64,000 bases of DNA from Phycisphaeraceae bacterium (GCA_028284925.1 JANQQT010000228.1:22370-86369); one strand, 5' to 3'. Positions 35,464 through 44,761 are shown, counted from the stretch's first letter. Numbers and translations are program-made. The notes: a model not told the origin generated them from the letters alone.

Positions 35464-36378
35464 TTGGCGTCTCGAAGGATTGATCACGTTGGGCTGTGCG
35501 CACTCATGGCGATTGCTGTCATATGTGTCGCACCTTCCGTTTCCAACGCCATCACCATTAACCTCTTCGGGACAGGTGCCAACCAACCCGACTCCGCCAT
35601 AGGCGGTGGCAGTCTCATGGACATCGCCCGTACGGCTGCGGATGCTTGGGAAAACGTTTTCCTTGATGATCACACACTAAATATTACTATCAAATGGGGT
35701 CCACTCCCAAGTAACACCATCGCCCTCCACGAGGCTGGCGCGTTTAGCGGAAACCCTGTTCGCCAGGCTTCCGCAACCATCACCTTCGACAACGATAGTT
35801 CTCGCGCATGGTTCCTCGACCCTACGCCAAACTTGAATGAGGAATGGTCTAACTTTTTCTCAGAAGAACGCGATCTCGGCGGTGGAATCATCAACATCAG
35901 AAATACATACACCGGGTATCGCGGCCCAAGAATCAACCCCGGCAACCTGACACCTTTCGACCTGTTCTCCGTTGCTATACACGAAATTGGTCACGCGCTT
36001 GGCCTCAGCTCCGCCAACCCCGCTTACCATGCTGAGTCCTGGCCAGACAATGAAATCAACATCACCGCGCCCCTTCCCTTTGCCGGCTCAGTAATTCCAA
36101 CCAACAATGCCCAGACCCCTGCCAATTCAAGCTCATCCAATGCCCACTTTAGTTCCGCCATCCTCCCTCACACACTTATGGTCTCCGGCCTTCCTCAGGG
36201 CATAAGGCGTCTTCAAACCCATGCCGACATTCTCGCCAACGCACAGCTAAGCCAATTTCGCAACATCAACCTCAACCCGCTTCAAGTCATTCCTGCTCCC
36301 TCAACAGGAATCCTTGCCCTCACGGGCCTCGTCTTCGCTGCGCTCCCGCGAGGTATAAAACGTAATCTTGCTGCGTAA
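35464..36378 (+). CDS. Secreted HExxH metalloprotease with PEP-CTERM-like tail
   Basis: 304 residues. I take TTG at 35464, with CGGAG about 10 bases before; ATG at 35506 would shorten the signal peptide (cleavage near SNA). The zinc motif is HEIGHALGLSS: the two His and Glu are intact, but the third ligand expected by matrixins is Ser. Asp/Asn-rich loops precede it. The C-terminus, PAPSTGILALTGLVFAALPRGIKR, resembles a PEP-CTERM sorting tail (motif, helix, basic end), with PAPS in place of PEP. Likely anchored or exported by an exosortase, not seen here. Confidence 0.78.
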   Translation: MASRRIDHVGLCALMAIAVICVAPSVSNAITINLFGTGANQPDSAIGGGSLMDIARTAADAWENVFLDDHTLNITIKWGPLPSNTIALHEAGAFSGNPVRQASATITFDNDSSRAWFLDPTPNLNEEWSNFFSEERDLGGGIINIRNTYTGYRGPRINPGNLTPFDLFSVAIHEIGHALGLSSANPAYHAESWPDNEINITAPLPFAGSVIPTNNAQTPANSSSSNAHFSSAILPHTLMVSGLPQGIRRLQTHADILANAQLSQFRNINLNPLQVIPAPSTGILALTGLVFAALPRGIKRNLAA

Positions 36379-36420
36379 TTCAACACGCGGTGGAAACAGG
36401 ATCTGCGATTGATCCAATCT

Positions 36421-36455
36421 AGGCGCTCGGTACTCATCACACCGGGCGTCTTTTT
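36421..36455 (+). terminator. Terminator after the metalloprotease gene
   Basis: AGGCGCTCGGT pairs with ACCGGGCGTCT (11 pairs, two G-T) around a 9-base loop and is followed by a T run. It sits 43 bases past the stop and before the convergent gene. Confidence 0.82.
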
Positions 36456-36484
36456 CTATGCGCGATTCAACTCTCCCTACCCGC

Positions 36485-37933
36485 TCAATTCCCCAGCGAA
36501 TCAAATGTCCAGTCATCCAGAGGTGTATATCTTCTCGAATCACACTCAATTCCAACGCCAAACCCCTCCGTCAATAGGCTCGTTACATCGACCTTTCCCT
36601 CGCGAATTTTGAGCGTTGCAAACCCTTGCGCATGTCGCTCATAAACATCGCCATGCTTCTCCAGAACAGCCGCCTGGACGTCCTCCTCATACATGCTCAA
36701 ACCCAGGAAATAGTGATGCCCGTTTCGTTCAACATGCCCCACACCCAGCGTGGCCGCCACCGCTGTATCCTGCAACATGGCGATTGGCCCAACCTGACAC
36801 AAATCCTCACCACTAAGTACAAGGCCCTCGCATTCGCCCTCGCGATGCCGATGCTCCAGTAAACACGCATTGGCAACACTCTTAAACACCCCCTTGCAAT
36901 TTTTATGAGATGTCCCCACATACCCGCAATCCAGCGCGTCCGTCAGACTGTTCAGTCCCCCATCCGATTCATCAATAATGATCGGCGGCCGATCCACCCA
37001 TCCAATCAATTCATCACCCAGCTCCTTCCCCAATGCCACATCGCGATGAAACGGCTGTTCGACAAATAGCAACCGCGACATAAACGCTTTCAATTCTTCT
37101 GCGCCACGCAGCACCCGCCACAGCTTCTCAAACGGCCCTACGCTCCGGTAAAACTCATTCCCATCCAGTGTAAACTGATACTCCCCCTCGCTCTCCTCCA
37201 AAATCTCCGCAACAACGCCGAGCCGCTCAATATCCTTTTCTGCATCTCCAGATAACTTGATCTTGAAATGCGTCAATCCATACGCCCGGATGCACGCCTC
37301 AAGTGATTGGGGCAATCCGTCATCGCACCGATCTTCTTCAGCAATATCTGAATCCCGTAACGCATCCGCCAAACCCACCGTATGCCGCACACTCACCTCA
37401 TGACACGGCTCAACCGGCAGCAAATCATCCGGTTGCTCTCCCGCCAATTCCGGATGAATCTCACCCAAATGAATCCCAAGCAAATTCTGTCTCAACGCAT
37501 TTCCAAAACTATAACCCGTCGCCCGGCAATACCCGTCTATGATTGCTCGCTCAATCAAACTCACGCCGAATGACCACAGCAGGGGCGGATACCCCTCACC
37601 TGTCGCCCAACGCATCTGTTGCACATAAATCGCCTGCCATAAATCAAACACCGAATGCGCACTGCCCAACTGTTCCGCAAACCCGCAAGCCGTCTCAATC
37701 ACATGCAACATGTCCGCAAGGTCCGCCCGGAAATCCGTATTCGGATCCTTCGTAAACCACTTGGGCGGCAAACCCTCGGAACTCAATCCAATGTGCTCCT
37801 CCCCATCAATGCTCATCGTCGCCCGAACAAACAAATGAGGTACAGCGGTTAGCGACGCAATCCCGTACTTAAAGGGAAATCGCGTCCGCATGTTCAGCAC
37901 ATGCATCTCAACCTTCTTGACCTTAATACTCAT
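36485..37933 (-). CDS. Enolase-superfamily enzyme (MR/MLE-like)
   Basis: 482 residues, longer than most members. The barrel residues can be placed: K224xK226 (FKIKLSG), metal ligands D257 (LDGNE), E292 (VEQPF) and D321 (DESDGG), and a second-strand Lys in TSHKNCKG. This matches the muconate-lactonising/dipeptide-epimerase side of the superfamily, which abstracts a proton alpha to a carboxylate. The specific reaction is not evident. An extra ~30-residue insert around 185-210 precedes the barrel. Its ATG overlaps the pyrC stop (ATGA), so the two are co-transcribed. Confidence 0.82.
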   Translation of the reverse strand: MSIKVKKVEMHVLNMRTRFPFKYGIASLTAVPHLFVRATMSIDGEEHIGLSSEGLPPKWFTKDPNTDFRADLADMLHVIETACGFAEQLGSAHSVFDLWQAIYVQQMRWATGEGYPPLLWSFGVSLIERAIIDGYCRATGYSFGNALRQNLLGIHLGEIHPELAGEQPDDLLPVEPCHEVSVRHTVGLADALRDSDIAEEDRCDDGLPQSLEACIRAYGLTHFKIKLSGDAEKDIERLGVVAEILEESEGEYQFTLDGNEFYRSVGPFEKLWRVLRGAEELKAFMSRLLFVEQPFHRDVALGKELGDELIGWVDRPPIIIDESDGGLNSLTDALDCGYVGTSHKNCKGVFKSVANACLLEHRHREGECEGLVLSGEDLCQVGPIAMLQDTAVAATLGVGHVERNGHHYFLGLSMYEEDVQAAVLEKHGDVYERHAQGFATLKIREGKVDVTSLLTEGFGVGIECDSRRYTPLDDWTFDSLGN

Positions 37934-39234
37934 CGAGTCAATCGATCCTTATCACGATTTAACTTGACCCTTCCGCTTACGATTGTCGCCACCGCACGCC
38001 CCTTCACGCTCCACCCGTCAAACGGGCAGTTTCGACTCTTGCTCTTAAAAGCGTTCACATCAATCACCCACTCCTCCTCTGGATCAATCACAGTCACATC
38101 CGCATCTGCATCGGATTCCGGATCGAGCGTTCCTTTGCACTCCAGTCCGCAAAGTTCCGCAGGCGCAACCGTCATCATCTCGATCATCCGGGGCCAGTCA
38201 ATCACCCCGCCATCGATCAACGCCTTCGCATACAGCGCAAGTGCGCAGTCCAATCCAATAATCCCAAACGGCGCGTTCGCAAACTCATTTTCCTTTTCCT
38301 CCGATGTATGCGGCGCATGATCTGTCGCCAATACCGTAATCACCCCATCCTTCACACCCTTCAGCAACCCTGCCACATCTTTCTTTGTTCGCAACGGTGG
38401 GTTCATTTTTGCATTCGTGTCATAGTCCGTACACGCCTCTTCCGTCAGAAGCAGATGATGTGGACTAACCTCACCCGAAATCGACTGCCCTGCCTTCCGC
38501 GCCCGCTTAATAATCTCCACACCACCCGCCGTCGTCACATGTTGCGCATGATACCGACACCCGATCGTCTCGTTCAGCATCACATCACGCTGAATCATCA
38601 ACTCCTCCGCCACACCGGGCCACCCCGTCAACCCCAGCTTCGTCGCCGTTACACCCGCATTCATAACCGCCCCCCGTGTCAGCGATGGTTCCTCGCAATG
38701 CTGCATAAAACACTTCCCCGTGGCCGCAACGTACTTCAGCACCTTCACCATCACACCCGCGGACACCACCGGCGAACCGTCATCGCTAAAACCTACAGCC
38801 CCGCTTCGCGCCATCAGTCCAATCTCCGCTAACTCCTCTCCCGCTCGATTCTTTGTCGCAGCGCCGATCGCAAATACGTGGCACTGATTCGCCCTCGCCG
38901 CCTGCTTATGCACAAACTCAATTCCCGTCTCGTCATCGAGTGCCGGAGTTGTGTTGGGCATACAGCAAATACTCGTAAACCCGCCATTGATCGCCGATGC
39001 CGCCCCCGTCGCAATCGTCTCCTTTTCCTCCTGGCCCGGTTCTCTCAAATGGACATGCGGATCAATCAAGCCCGGCGAAACAATACAGCCGGAGGCGTTA
39101 AATACCGCTCCCTCAGGTTTGGACACACGTCCAACCTTTACCACCTTCCCACCTTCCAAAACAACATCTGTCTTTTTGTCCAGTCCCGTTGCCGGATCAA
39201 TCACCCGGCCGTTCTTTATCGTTAACTGCGCCAT
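37930..39234 (-). CDS. pyrC: Dihydroorotase
   Basis: 434 residues from the ATG at 39234 (MAQLTIKNGRVIDP); an earlier frame start adds an unlikely leader. HVH at 60-62 in DPHVHLREPG, FSDDGSPV, QHCEE and LATDHAPHTSEEK give the metal-binding amidohydrolase site. This is the class I type, converting carbamoyl aspartate to dihydroorotate for pyrimidine synthesis. Members sometimes pair with an aspartate transcarbamoylase, not seen in this window. It is followed by the enolase-superfamily gene with a 4-base overlap. Confidence 0.92.
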   Translation of the reverse strand: MAQLTIKNGRVIDPATGLDKKTDVVLEGGKVVKVGRVSKPEGAVFNASGCIVSPGLIDPHVHLREPGQEEKETIATGAASAINGGFTSICCMPNTTPALDDETGIEFVHKQAARANQCHVFAIGAATKNRAGEELAEIGLMARSGAVGFSDDGSPVVSAGVMVKVLKYVAATGKCFMQHCEEPSLTRGAVMNAGVTATKLGLTGWPGVAEELMIQRDVMLNETIGCRYHAQHVTTAGGVEIIKRARKAGQSISGEVSPHHLLLTEEACTDYDTNAKMNPPLRTKKDVAGLLKGVKDGVITVLATDHAPHTSEEKENEFANAPFGIIGLDCALALYAKALIDGGVIDWPRMIEMMTVAPAELCGLECKGTLDPESDADADVTVIDPEEEWVIDVNAFKSKSRNCPFDGWSVKGRAVATIVSGRVKLNRDKDRLTR

Positions 39235-39476
39235 GACGAAAAGGTTAGCCGCTTGCCCGCAAATTGCAATGCCAAATCCCACCTTTCACCCGTTCCAAAC
39301 CCAATCTCGTCTACGACACTTCGGGTCAGGTGAAGTTCGCAGAGCTCTGAAAGTTTACGGTATCCCGGCTGACGATTGTGGTCAGCGAAATCTATCAATC
39401 GAATGCCGTTCGATCCATATAGCCTCTGTCACTTTCTATTCGGTTGAAGAAAATTTGATTTATTTCATCCATCCGC

Positions 39477-39505
39477 TTGACATGAGACTCTGGATGTACG
39501 ATAAT
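39477..39505 (+). promoter_or_regulatory. Sigma-70-like promoter of the GbsR/MarR-type gene
   Basis: TTGACA (39477-39482), 17-base spacer, GATAAT (39500-39505). A near-consensus promoter; its -10 abuts the operator-like sequence at 39505-39522. Confidence 0.8.
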
Positions 39506-39522
39506 TTCTGTAAAGACTGAAA
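39505..39522. promoter_or_regulatory. Operator-like inverted repeat, copy 1
   Basis: TTTCTGTAAAGACTGAAA, an imperfect inverted repeat at the transcription start of the regulator gene. It closely matches the perfect repeat at 40226-40243 in front of the operon's next gene, so both are probably sites for the regulator. Confidence 0.7.
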
Positions 39523-39535
39523 TGAAGGAAAATCA

Positions 39536-40087
39536 ATGCCCCTCACACCCATACAACAGCGTTTCATCCTTCACTGGGGCGAAATGGGTGCCAAGTGGGG
39601 TATCAACCGGACCGTCGCTCAGGTACACGCACTTCTCTATATATCCGAAAACCCCCTCAATGCTGAAGAAATCACCGAAACGCTCTCCGTTGCGCGCTCG
39701 AACGTCTCCAACTCCCTCCGCGAGCTGGTCGGCTGGGGAATCGTCAAGACCTCCCACAAGATGGGTGATCGTCGTGACTACTTCCACACCCTCGAAGATG
39801 TCTGGGAAATGTTTGAAGTCATTGTCGCCGAAAGAAAGAAACGCGAAATCGACCCCACCGCACAACTTATCCGCGAATGCGTCGAGGAAGCCGGAAACAA
39901 AAAACGCGAAGCCTTCACGCACAAACGACTTACTGAAATGCTCGACTTCCTCGAAACCATGACCTCCTTCTACGACCAGTTTTCCAAACTCCCCCGCGAT
40001 TCCTTTCTCCGATTCGCCAAAATGGGCGCCAAGCTCACCAGCTTCTTCGGCATTACCCCCCGAAAAAAATCAACTAAGCCCAAATAA
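39536..40087 (+). CDS. GbsR/MarR-type transcriptional regulator
   Basis: 183 residues. The winged helix lies in 18-90 (GAKWGINRTVAQVHALLYISENPLNAEEITETLSVARSNVSNSLRELVGWGIV) and a wing in SHKMGDRRDYF; a helical C-terminal part likely dimerises. This arrangement matches GbsR/MarR-like regulators. AAGGA lies about 6 bases before ATG. Operator-like repeats at its own promoter and before the next gene suggest autorepression and control of the following operon. Inducer unknown. Confidence 0.88.
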   Translation: MPLTPIQQRFILHWGEMGAKWGINRTVAQVHALLYISENPLNAEEITETLSVARSNVSNSLRELVGWGIVKTSHKMGDRRDYFHTLEDVWEMFEVIVAERKKREIDPTAQLIRECVEEAGNKKREAFTHKRLTEMLDFLETMTSFYDQFSKLPRDSFLRFAKMGAKLTSFFGITPRKKSTKPK

Positions 40088-40225
40088 CTCACACTTGAAA
40101 CTCGTCATGAATATTCTGCCCGCTACAAATCTGATCAACGACTCTTTTTCCCCATTTATGTGCCCATTATGCTTTGGGATTTTTCGCTTTGTCAAGACTT
40201 CCGGCTCCATTTTTTTACCCCTATA

Positions 40226-40243
40226 TTTCTGTAATAACAGAAA
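40226..40243. promoter_or_regulatory. Operator-like inverted repeat, copy 2
   Basis: TTTCTGTAATAACAGAAA, perfect apart from its 4-base centre, overlapping TATATT (40222-40227), a possible -10 box. It is followed closely by GAAATTACAGAAT, which repeats one half-site. It lies 40 bases upstream of the ATG at 40283. Confidence 0.75.
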
Positions 40244-40282
40244 TTACAGAATTAACCGCCTGCGTTAGGCAAGGAGCAAACC

Positions 40283-40684
40283 ATGAACTACCTCGAATAC
40301 ACCTACATCACCTACCTCACCCTATCCATCGCGATCACCATCTGGGTCGCACGAACACTCCATAAGAACGGCAGGGCATTCCTCATCGAAGCATTTGCCG
40401 GGAATGAATCCCTCGCCGACTCCGTCAACCACCTCCTCGTTGTCGGCTTCTACCTCCTCAACGCTGGCTACATCACCCTCACACTCAAATATGGTGACAA
40501 ACCCATCAACCTCTCACAATCCATTGAATTTCTCTCCACCAAACTTGGTCTCGCACTCATCGTCCTCGGCGCCATGCACTTCGCCAACATCTACATCTTC
40601 CACCGTCTGCGCAAACGCGGAACACTCCATCTCGTCCCACCCCCCGTCGAACCTGACCAAACCATCGAACCCGTCACCCTTTGA
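40283..40684 (+). CDS. Small membrane protein, first gene of regulated operon
   Basis: 133 residues with three predicted membrane helices (YTYITYLTLSIAITIWVAR, NHLLVVGFYLLNAGYITLTL, LGLALIVLGAMHFANIYIFHR) and a Pro-rich end. GCAAGGAG lies about 7 bases upstream of ATG. I do not recognise the family. A 39-base gap separates it from the DCC gene; together with the operator upstream it is probably the first structural gene of the operon. Confidence 0.8.
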   Translation: MNYLEYTYITYLTLSIAITIWVARTLHKNGRAFLIEAFAGNESLADSVNHLLVVGFYLLNAGYITLTLKYGDKPINLSQSIEFLSTKLGLALIVLGAMHFANIYIFHRLRKRGTLHLVPPPVEPDQTIEPVTL

Positions 40685-40723
40685 CGTGTCAATCAACCCC
40701 AACACCCGCCCGGGAGGTGCCCC

Positions 40724-41437
40724 ATGAAAACCCTCTACGTCCTCTTCGATTCCGACTGCGGCTTCTGCATCCGATGCATTCGCTGGCTAAGCAAACAACC
40801 CAAATTTATCCCCATGAAATACTTCCCACGCGCCGCCGCGATCGTCAACGAAAAATTCCCCAACATCATCGATCCCCAAAAACTCGACGAAATGATCGTC
40901 ATCGCCGACGACGGCGCCGTCTACCGCGGAACATCCGCCTACATCATCTGCCTCTACGCCTTACGTAACTACCGAGAGTGGGCACTCCGTCTTACCTCCC
41001 CCATCCTAAAACCCCTTGCGCGCATTGCCTTTTCCAAGATTGCCCAAAATCGCCTCCGTATCTCCCGCTGGTTCAACCTCTCTACCGACAACTGCCTCGC
41101 CACCGAACTCCGTACCTCCCACATCCACACCACCTGCGACCACAGTACTTGTCCTACACCCACCAACCTAATACCAAAAACCCCCGACTACTCCCACCTC
41201 ATCGATCCTTACCCTCCTCGCTCGGCCACACCCTCCAGACTCAAACCGCTCAGACTCATCTTCCTAATTGCCCTCGCCCTTGTCCTGCTCTTCCTCATCT
41301 CCGACATCATCATTCGCGCCATCATCCTCATCATTCTCGTCGGCACACTCTGGCCCCACCAAAACCCCCACCAACCCTCTAACCAAACCCTCGAAGCTCT
41401 CAACCAACACCTTAATAAAAAGGAGTCTGTGCCATGA
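40724..41437 (+). CDS. DCC-family thiol oxidoreductase-like protein with C-terminal helices
   Basis: 237 residues. It opens FDSDCGFCIRCIRWLSKQP, the D-x-x-C-x-x-C motif of DUF393 (DCC) proteins, then RGTSAYIICLYALRNYREWALRL. The usual family ends around 130-150; here about 80 further residues carry one or two membrane helices (LIFLIALALVLLFLISDIIIRAIILIILV), a likely fusion. GGGAGGTGCCCC lies close upstream. Its stop overlaps the next ATG (ATGA). The redox role is inferred from the family. Confidence 0.85.
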   Translation: MKTLYVLFDSDCGFCIRCIRWLSKQPKFIPMKYFPRAAAIVNEKFPNIIDPQKLDEMIVIADDGAVYRGTSAYIICLYALRNYREWALRLTSPILKPLARIAFSKIAQNRLRISRWFNLSTDNCLATELRTSHIHTTCDHSTCPTPTNLIPKTPDYSHLIDPYPPRSATPSRLKPLRLIFLIALALVLLFLISDIIIRAIILIILVGTLWPHQNPHQPSNQTLEALNQHLNKKESVP

Positions 41438-41697
41438 ACACGCGCCATCCGCCCCAATCTAATAACCCCCGATTTCCGTTCAAAAGAAATACCAGGCAAT
41501 TCATCGTCTTCACCCGTTTTCGTCTCTCCATCCTAATCCTGTCTCTTATGGCTATCGGCATTTATTCTCTCACATGGCTATTTCCCTGGAGTCTGATCGA
41601 CCTCTTCTTCGGTGGCAAGATAATCTATGTGGTTCTCATTCCATTTCTTATTTTCACTCTATCAGGACTCCTTCGCTTCCTTATTTCTCTTTACTGA
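41434..41697 (+). CDS. Small two-helix membrane protein
   Basis: 87 residues, a basic N-terminus followed by two membrane helices (LSILILSLMAIGIYSLTWLF and IIYVVLIPFLIFTLSGLLRFL). It overlaps the DCC gene by 4 bases. No family recognised. Confidence 0.68.
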   Translation: MNTRHPPQSNNPRFPFKRNTRQFIVFTRFRLSILILSLMAIGIYSLTWLFPWSLIDLFFGGKIIYVVLIPFLIFTLSGLLRFLISLY

Positions 41698-41753
41698 AAT
41701 CCCAATGTAATTGACAATGGTTCAATTAACGCTTTATCCGCAAAGATCATTCC

Positions 41754-42236
41754 ATGACTTCCTCCCCTCCATCCAAATTCGAACATTCCCATCGCATTCG
41801 AAAGAACCCCCTCAAACCTTTCGTGGTCCTTATGCTCATCACCCTAACACTCACCACCATTTTCCTCGTCGGCGCCCCAATCCTCCGAGCACTTATCATC
41901 GTTCTCTCACCGCTTCTCTACCTGTTTCTAATCCCCTCACTCTGGCCCGTCACCCACAAACCAGGATCATTCGATCCTCCTCCCACTGCCCCTGTAGCTA
42001 TTCCAGGAAAACGAAGTGTCGCCAGGTGTTTCTGGTTAGTAGCACAATTCGTTAGGGTTTTGTATCTGTATGTGGACGTTATATTTCAAGTTTTTGCGTT
42101 TCTCTTTGGTGCACTTATTGCCTGGCCTCCGTTAGTTCTCATCCCCCTTGTTGGCTTATTCCATCCCGGAATGTACGATCCAAACCACTGCAAAAACACC
42201 AATTCCCAATCCCGGAATCGAAACACCTCTCCATGA
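41754..42236 (+). CDS. Membrane protein of the regulated operon
   Basis: 160 residues with three to four hydrophobic helices (FVVLMLITLTLTTIFLVGA, ALIIVLSPLLYLFLIPSLW, FQVFAFLFGALIAWPPLVLIP). It follows the previous gene after 56 bases and overlaps the next by 4. Not recognised. Confidence 0.68.
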   Translation: MTSSPPSKFEHSHRIRKNPLKPFVVLMLITLTLTTIFLVGAPILRALIIVLSPLLYLFLIPSLWPVTHKPGSFDPPPTAPVAIPGKRSVARCFWLVAQFVRVLYLYVDVIFQVFAFLFGALIAWPPLVLIPLVGLFHPGMYDPNHCKNTNSQSRNRNTSP

Positions 42237-42961
42237 CATATTCCCGTCCAACTCGTCCCTACCCGGCTCCCACCAGCCCCTTCCTAATGCACCAACGCTG
42301 GCAATACCTCCTCTTCGCCCACTGGCCAATCTCACCCTCCCTCCTCCGCCCCCTTATCCCATCCTCCCTCACCCTCGACACCTTCAAAGACGCCGCTTAC
42401 ATCGCCATCGTCCCCTTCACCATGTCCAACATCCGCCTCCGCCGCTGCCCCTCCATACCCGGCACATCCGCCTTCCACGAACTCAACGTCCGAACCTACG
42501 TTACCCACCATAACAAACCGGGCGTCTGGTTCTTCTCACTCGATGCTCACCACCGCCTCGCCGTCGCTGTAGCCCGTCGTTGGTTCCACCTCAACTACAA
42601 ATTCGCCCGTATCTCGCTCCAACACCAAGACCAATCCATCCACTACACCTCCACCCGCCCCGACCAATCTGCCCAATTCATCGCCCAATACCAACCTACC
42701 TCGGATCCCACACCCTCCTCTCCCAACTCCTTCGAACACTTCCTCACCGAACGCTACTGCCTCTACACCACCAACAAACAAAACCAACTCTTCCGCGGCG
42801 AAATCGATCACGACCCCTGGCCACTCCAATCCGCCTCCGCACAAATCCATTCCAACACCATGCTCCAGCCCCTCCATCTCACACTTCCCGACACCCAGCC
42901 CCTTCTCCATTACTCCCAATCCATCGACGTTCGCATCTGGCCCCTCCAACGCGTCGAATAA
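42233..42961 (+). CDS. DUF2071 (YqjF)-like protein
   Basis: 242 residues. LMHQRWQYLLFAHWPISPSLLRPLIPSSLTLDTFKDAAYIAIVPF and FHELNVRTYVTHHNKPGVWFFSLDAHHRLAVAVARRWFHLNY match the YqjF/DUF2071 pattern, whose function is unknown but which often sits with DCC proteins. The gene is extremely C-rich on its coding strand; in the first full line (42241-42300) I count 30 C and 8 G. It ends the operon, 18 bases from the convergent permease gene. Confidence 0.85.
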   Translation: MTYSRPTRPYPAPTSPFLMHQRWQYLLFAHWPISPSLLRPLIPSSLTLDTFKDAAYIAIVPFTMSNIRLRRCPSIPGTSAFHELNVRTYVTHHNKPGVWFFSLDAHHRLAVAVARRWFHLNYKFARISLQHQDQSIHYTSTRPDQSAQFIAQYQPTSDPTPSSPNSFEHFLTERYCLYTTNKQNQLFRGEIDHDPWPLQSASAQIHSNTMLQPLHLTLPDTQPLLHYSQSIDVRIWPLQRVE

Positions 42962-42979
42962 CAATCACTCAATCCTCAA

Positions 42980-44659
42980 TCACGCAAACGGAAAAACCCA
43001 CGCCGCCAACATCGTCAACACCAGGCCCGCTACACCCATCAACGCCATCATCGCCGATGCCGTCTTCAACGTCTCACCTTCCGTCATTCCACTCATCTTT
43101 CCGATAATCCAGAACCCCGAATCATTCATCCATGAAATCGGCTTAGACCCACAACCAATCGCCAACGCCAGATAAACCGGGTGATAACCCAACTCCGCCC
43201 CCGCCGCAATCGGCCCGACAATCCCCACTGCCGTTATCATCGCCACCGTTGCACTCCCCTGCGCAATTCTCACCACCGTCGTAATCAAAAACGCAATCGG
43301 CAATAGATACAACTGAGTCGCCGGTATCACCTTCTCAATCTCGCCCGCAATATTCGTCTGCCTCAACACATGCCCAAACGCTCCACCCGCCGCAGTCACC
43401 AGAATAATCACACCGCCCGACGCAAGCGCTGCCTGCACCGCCCCCGATAGTTCCTTCGCGCTCTGCTTCTTAAACTTCACCAGCATCCACAACGCAACCC
43501 CCGCCGACAACGCCAGCGCCAGGTTCTTATTCCCCAACACACCCATGACCTCCTTCAATCCCTTCATCCCCTCACTCAAATTGCCCACTCCCGTCGTCGC
43601 CATCGTCAACGCCGTATTCCCCGCAATCAACAACACAGGCAGAAGAATCGGCAGCAAACTCAACCACAACGGCGGCAACCCCGCAGTGTCCCGCTCCGCC
43701 AACTCCCGCAACTCCTCCTCACTCAACTCAGCACTCGCCCGCAACGGTATCTCCCACTTTCGATTCGCCCACAGCGCGTAAAAGTAACCACATGTCACCG
43801 TCCCCGCACCAATCACCAATCCACCCAACATCATCGCTCCCAGATCCACCCCCAACTCACCCGCCACAAACAACGGCCCCGGCGTCGGCGGAACCAAACT
43901 GTGCGCCATCGTCGCTCCCGCAACAATCGTCATGATAAACAAAAGATAATTCGTCCCCGTCCTCACACGCATTGCCTTCCCCAAAGGCATCAGTAAATAA
44001 AACACCGTATCAAAAAACACCGGTATCCCCACCGTAAACCCACTCGCCAGAAACGCCACAGGCGTCCGCTTTTCCCCCATCAGATTCTGCAATGACACCA
44101 CAATCCGCATAGCCGCGCCGCTATCCATCAAACACTTCCCAATCACCGCCGCCAGCGCAATCACAATCCCAATCCCCAAACACGTCTTCCCAAACCCCAC
44201 CGCAATCCGCTCACCAATATTCTTCCCCACGTCTCCTTTCACACCCGCCATTTGCGTATGGTGAATCACACGATCATCTGCCGCCACCTTCAATGCTCCG
44301 GTTTTTCCCGTAAGATTATCGAGTCGATACCCCTTCTTCTCGCCTTTTCCCTTCATTTCCACCAACATCCCCGTCCCTACAACCTCCCACTCCCCCTCAA
44401 CTTGCCTTAACACACTCACCTCCCCCTTAATAACCTTCTGCCTCTTACCCTTCTTCAGCGTCACCACCCCTCCCTCGCCAACCTCCACGATCTTCACGCC
44501 CTCGCTCCTCACCCCATTCTGATAAACAAACTCACCCGGCGTTATCAACGCCACCACCAATGCCGCCCCAATCAATGCCAAAAAAGCATGCAACCGAAAA
44601 TACAAAATCCCCCCAATCACCAAGCCCATCCCCACAAGCAATATCAAAATCGGCGACAT
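42980..44659 (-). CDS. GntP-family gluconate/sugar-acid permease with soluble insert
   Basis: 559 residues; the usual GntP protein is about 440. Typical segments are GFGKTCLGIGIVIALAAVIGKCLMDSGAA, FDTVFYLLMPLG, GATMAHSLVPPTPGPLFVA and GSKPISWMNDSGFWIIGKMSGM. The excess is mostly a hydrophilic, beta-rich block at about 45-150 (VKIVEVGEGGVVTLKKGKRQKVIKGEV) between the second and third helices. Proton symport of gluconate-like acids is the family role. It diverges, across 102 bases, from the dehydratase gene. Confidence 0.88.
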   Translation of the reverse strand: MSPILILLVGMGLVIGGILYFRLHAFLALIGAALVVALITPGEFVYQNGVRSEGVKIVEVGEGGVVTLKKGKRQKVIKGEVSVLRQVEGEWEVVGTGMLVEMKGKGEKKGYRLDNLTGKTGALKVAADDRVIHHTQMAGVKGDVGKNIGERIAVGFGKTCLGIGIVIALAAVIGKCLMDSGAAMRIVVSLQNLMGEKRTPVAFLASGFTVGIPVFFDTVFYLLMPLGKAMRVRTGTNYLLFIMTIVAGATMAHSLVPPTPGPLFVAGELGVDLGAMMLGGLVIGAGTVTCGYFYALWANRKWEIPLRASAELSEEELRELAERDTAGLPPLWLSLLPILLPVLLIAGNTALTMATTGVGNLSEGMKGLKEVMGVLGNKNLALALSAGVALWMLVKFKKQSAKELSGAVQAALASGGVIILVTAAGGAFGHVLRQTNIAGEIEKVIPATQLYLLPIAFLITTVVRIAQGSATVAMITAVGIVGPIAAGAELGYHPVYLALAIGCGSKPISWMNDSGFWIIGKMSGMTEGETLKTASAMMALMGVAGLVLTMLAAWVFPFA

Positions 44660-44761
44660 AAACCCACCTGTCCTTCAACAAGCAAATCATTCACTCTCGC
44701 TATACTCAGCCCTTCAAGGTACGATATTTCCCCACATAACACCAGCCCGGATCACACCAAC

